This document shows, in pieces, positions 6,958-9,359 of a DNA stretch of 9,359 nucleotides; within the stretch, counting starts at the first letter, position 1; each line of letters opens with the position of its first letter. The stretch is from the NCBI GenBank assembly GCA_964517495.1, contig CAZFER010000124.1, positions 1-9,359 on the forward strand. Direction: 5' to 3'. A program made the translations under genes and the position numbers. This stretch comes from CAZFER01 sp964517495. Lineage in GTDB: Bacteria; Hinthialibacterota; Hinthialibacteria; Hinthialibacterales; Hinthialibacteraceae. Below the pieces are notes generated by a model, which searched no databases, had not been told where the DNA came from, and saw nothing but the letters and a program-made list of their open reading frames with translations.

Positions 6958-8283
6958 TTAAAGATGCCAGGGTTTACGCATGGGACGTGTCAGGCGCTGA
7001 TTGGCTTCGGCATCGTTGATAAAGGTTTCCTTATTGGGATCAAATTTCAACTCACGTTGCAAGCGAATCATGATATCGCTGACATGGCAAATCATATCGC
7101 CTTTGACAGAGACATCGATTTCGCTGAGTGGCTGCTGGCGTGTGCGTATGGATTGCAAAAAGTTGGAAACATGCATATAAGTTGAAGGGCCATATTGATC
7201 TGAACCTTCGGGGAATTTGGCTTCTTCAACAAGACTTTTGGGATGAGAGGCGATTTTTCCACGGCGTACATAAACCCAACCTTCACTGCCCTCAAAGGCA
7301 GTGCCGTGACTGGATTGGTCGCTATAGCGCTTCTTCCACTCGTCCGGGAAGGGATTGCCAGTGAAGCGCATGGTCAGATCGCTTCCCGTTTTCAGAGTAA
7401 CATCCCAATTGAGCGCTGTGTCGGCTACGCCTTGGGCAGGGAATTTGCCTGAACCATTGATAGTCCAAGGTCCTTTGAATTTATCCGGCGCTCCCCACAA
7501 AGCGATATCCAGCGGATGGATTCCCCATCCGGCGATGAAGCCCAGGGCATAATCAGAAATAAACCACCAGAGGGAGTTTGAGCATCGGTCCTTGGTATAG
7601 GGTTTATAGGGCGCAGGTCCCAGCCAGAATTCATAATCCAGCCACTCAGGAACCGGAACAGGAGTGGGATCACCACCGGCGCTGCTTCCAGGTGACCATA
7701 CGTTTATTGTATGGATATCACCGAGTTTGCCATCACGAGCCAATTGGCAGGCGACTTGAAACTTGGGATCGGAGCGTTGTTGGGTGCCAAATTGGAAGAT
7801 GCGTTTATTCTGGTAAATTTCGCGGCGTAAGGTTTGATCCTCTTCCAGGGTAAGCCCTAACGGTTTTTCACAATATACATCCTTGCCGGATCGTACAGCA
7901 TAGAGCGAAGCGAGGACATGCCAATGATCACAGGTGGCCACCATACAGGCGTCGATGTCTTCTCGACCAGTGACATCGCGAAAATCAGCGTATTTTTTGC
8001 ACACCTTCCCATCATAAAAATTATTGACGAGTTTGTGTTTTTGGGCCAGGACATTCTTTTTCACATCGCAAACCGCAACCACTTGGGCGGTTTTGTCCTT
8101 CAGGAAGCCCTGCATGACCACAGTACCCCGTCCACCAACTCCAATGCACCCGACATTGATGCGTTCGTTGGCGGAAATTTTATCCTCTTTTCCCAAGGCA
8201 CGGCCCGGTACAAAGAGAAAAGAGGCGGGCAGGAGGGATGCGGTTTTTAGAAAGTGGCGGCGGTTGTTAGATTTATTATTCAT
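6958..8283 (-). CDS. Gfo/Idh/MocA family oxidoreductase with Tat signal
   Basis: This 441-aa protein is an NAD(P)-dependent sugar oxidoreductase of the Gfo/Idh/MocA family, exported in folded form by the Tat system. The N-terminus has a twin-arginine motif, RRHFLK (8-13), then a hydrophobic stretch and a likely cleavage region around RALG (28-31). The Rossmann domain shows GCIGVGGRG (45-53), VVAVCD (68-73) and the family motif EKPLG (139-143), whose lysine is normally catalytic. The C-terminal substrate domain shows GWGIHPLDIA (252-261) with the usual H and D (H256, D259). The ATG at 8283 is chosen over an upstream in-frame TTG at 8385 because AAGGGG lies 6 nt before it and the Tat motif then falls at the N-terminus. 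Exported members of this family are common in Planctomycetota and relatives. Some relatives (GH109) cleave glycosides through a transient oxidation, so a glycosidase-like role is possible. Substrate is unknown. Confidence 0.93.
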   Translation of the reverse strand: MNNKSNNRRHFLKTASLLPASFLFVPGRALGKEDKISANERINVGCIGVGGRGTVVMQGFLKDKTAQVVAVCDVKKNVLAQKHKLVNNFYDGKVCKKYADFRDVTGREDIDACMVATCDHWHVLASLYAVRSGKDVYCEKPLGLTLEEDQTLRREIYQNKRIFQFGTQQRSDPKFQVACQLARDGKLGDIHTINVWSPGSSAGGDPTPVPVPEWLDYEFWLGPAPYKPYTKDRCSNSLWWFISDYALGFIAGWGIHPLDIALWGAPDKFKGPWTINGSGKFPAQGVADTALNWDVTLKTGSDLTMRFTGNPFPDEWKKRYSDQSSHGTAFEGSEGWVYVRRGKIASHPKSLVEEAKFPEGSDQYGPSTYMHVSNFLQSIRTRQQPLSEIDVSVKGDMICHVSDIMIRLQRELKFDPNKETFINDAEANQRLTRPMRKPWHL

Positions 8284-8289
8284 TTTTAT

Positions 8290-8295
8290 CCCCTT
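8290..8295 (-). promoter_or_regulatory. Ribosome binding site that fixes the oxidoreductase start
   Basis: AAGGGG on the minus strand, 6 nt before the ATG at 8283. It supports this start over the in-frame TTG at 8385, which would add 34 residues ahead of the Tat motif and has no comparable site. Confidence 0.75.
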
Positions 8296-8309
8296 TTCGA
8301 TGTATAGCG

Positions 8310-8324
8310 CAAGCAGGATGCTTG
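8310..8324 (-). promoter_or_regulatory. Inverted repeat in the leader of the oxidoreductase gene
   Basis: CAAGCA-GGA-TGCTTG (plus strand) is a perfect 6-bp inverted repeat with a 3-base spacer, 27 nt upstream of the oxidoreductase ATG. It could be an operator close to the transcription start or an mRNA hairpin in the leader. A second, wider inverted repeat, TGTATAG (8301-8307) with CTATACA (8355-8361), encloses it. No T-run follows on the minus strand, so attenuation is not supported. No good promoter pair was found for this gene. Confidence 0.35.
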
Positions 8325-8476
8325 TTCCACATAGTTTCCACTCTCCAATATACTCTATACAGGTATTGCAAGTAAATTGCTCCAAGAGTGGGGAAGGGAT
8401 TTAATGAATAAAATCAGATTCTTAAAGGACATATATGATAAACCACCATCACATTTCACCAACCAAGATATTGCTT

Positions 8477-8482
8477 TATAAT
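8477..8482 (+). promoter_or_regulatory. Tentative -10 element for the SDR gene
   Basis: A perfect TATAAT lies 35 nt before the SDR start codon. The matching -35 position with a 17-bp spacer (TTTCAC, 8454-8459) is poor. Transcription would start near 8489, leaving a leader of about 29 nt that holds the ribosome binding site AGAGGAG (8505-8511). Confidence 0.3.
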
Positions 8483-8517
8483 TAATCTTTGTGTGTAAAC
8501 ATATAGAGGAGTTATTT

Positions 8518-9359
8518 ATGCCGAAAAAATCGATTCTTATCACGGGAGCGTCAACCGGTATTGGGCATGACTGTGCGGTTCAGTTATGTCAGCAGGGGTT
8601 TCGAGTTTTTGCCGGGGTGCGTAAGGAAAAGGACCACCAGGCGCTCCTTGATTATAAGTATGACGATTTGATCCCCCTTTATCTCGATGTTACCCAGGAT
8701 GATCATATCCAACAAGCGTATGAAACGGTATCAAACCAGGTGGGGGATGATGGCCTTTACGGCTTGATTAACAATGCCGGGATTGTGGTGATGGGGCCGG
8801 TTGAAATTCTTGGCTTGGAGCACTGGCGCCGCCAGCTGGATGTCAATGTGATGGGAACCATCGCTGTAACTCAACGCTTTCTACCTCTTTTAAAGAAGGC
8901 AGAAGGCCGGATTGTCTTGATTGGATCAATCGCCGGGCGCAGCACGTTACCCTTTGCCAGCGCTTACAGTGTATCCAAATACGCATTGGAAGCATTGGGT
9001 GATGCCTTAAGGGTGGAACTCAAACCCTGGAACATAAAGACATCTATTATAGAACCTGGTGCTGTCAAAACACCTATCTGGGTCAAATCAAGAGAGGATG
9101 CCGAAGGACGTTTTAAACATATCAGCGAAGAACGTTTGGGCAAATATAAATCACCCATCGGTGTTTTTCGTGAATTGGCGCAAAAAGCGGAAGAACGGGC
9201 CATCTCCACCGATGTGGTGATCCGCGCCATCAGCCATGCCCTCACCGCCCGCCGTCCAAAGCCCCGCTATTTACTGGGGACTGACGCCAAATTACGCATC
9301 CTGCTCGACCGCTTGCCAACCCGTTGGAAGGATTATATATTTGCGAGGCTGTTTAAAGT
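8518..9359 (+). CDS. Short-chain dehydrogenase/reductase (SDR), 3' end outside window
   Basis: A classical SDR: an NAD(P)-dependent oxidoreductase acting on an alcohol or carbonyl group in the cytoplasm (no signal peptide). The visible part has 280 codons plus two bases and no stop codon, so it continues past the window. It shows the cofactor motif TGASTGIG (9-16), NNAG (85-88), and the full catalytic set N110, S137, Y150 and K154 (YSVSK). The PG motif follows as IIEPGAVKTPIW. The C-terminal part, with PKPRYLLGTDAKLRILLDRLP, resembles retinol dehydrogenase-like or 17-beta-hydroxysteroid dehydrogenase-like SDRs, which often act on lipophilic substrates. R35 after the second strand favours NADP(H). 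The start is fixed by AGAGGAG 6 nt before ATG. It is divergent from the Tat oxidoreductase gene across 234 bp. Family is certain, substrate unknown; a link to the carbohydrate genes is not shown. Confidence 0.93.
   Translation, partial: MPKKSILITGASTGIGHDCAVQLCQQGFRVFAGVRKEKDHQALLDYKYDDLIPLYLDVTQDDHIQQAYETVSNQVGDDGLYGLINNAGIVVMGPVEILGLEHWRRQLDVNVMGTIAVTQRFLPLLKKAEGRIVLIGSIAGRSTLPFASAYSVSKYALEALGDALRVELKPWNIKTSIIEPGAVKTPIWVKSREDAEGRFKHISEERLGKYKSPIGVFRELAQKAEERAISTDVVIRAISHALTARRPKPRYLLGTDAKLRILLDRLPTRWKDYIFARLFK

Noticed and set aside
8284..8385. N-terminal extension of the Gfo/Idh/MocA protein to an upstream TTG
   Set aside because: It would bury the Tat motif about 40 residues in, and the strong AAGGGG site precedes the ATG at 8283.

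Overview
The window looks like a piece of a chromosome from an environmental, polysaccharide-degrading bacterium. It has moderate GC and AT-rich intergenic regions, most genes sit alone behind their own Shine-Dalgarno sites, and the proteins are mainly secreted. A large two-LamG surface protein, a Tat-signal Gfo/Idh/MocA oxidoreductase and secreted alpha/alpha-toroid proteins together recall Planctomycetota, Verrucomicrobiota/Lentisphaerota, Poribacteria or similar groups. This placement is inferred from gene content; no marker gene is present to settle it.

Layout from left to right: (1) an AT-rich leader (1-123) with two imperfect copies of a palindromic element; (2) a 907-aa secreted LamG protein on the plus strand (124-2847), closed by a clear intrinsic terminator (2895-2924); (3) a gene-poor stretch (2925-3314) with what looks like a decayed minus-strand gene; (4) a 633-aa secreted toroid plus beta-sandwich protein on the minus strand (3315-5216); (5) a 182-bp divergent regulatory region with two perfect inverted repeats and candidate promoters facing both ways; (6) a 494-aa secreted toroid protein on the plus strand (5399-6883); (7) a 441-aa Tat-signal Gfo/Idh/MocA oxidoreductase on the minus strand (6958-8283), convergent with the previous gene; (8) a 234-bp divergent region; (9) a short-chain dehydrogenase/reductase on the plus strand that runs off the right edge (8518 to 9359).

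Working model (inference): the five intact genes form a small carbohydrate-processing neighbourhood. The LamG protein would bind glycan or matrix outside the cell. The two toroid proteins, encoded back to back with shared candidate operators, would cut or modify a polysaccharide in the periplasm or outside. The exported Gfo/Idh/MocA protein would act on a sugar by NAD(P)-dependent redox chemistry. The cytoplasmic SDR may or may not belong. No SusC/SusD pair, sulfatase, transporter or regulator is inside the window, so the substrate is unknown. No tRNA, rRNA, CRISPR array, insertion sequence or phage gene was seen.
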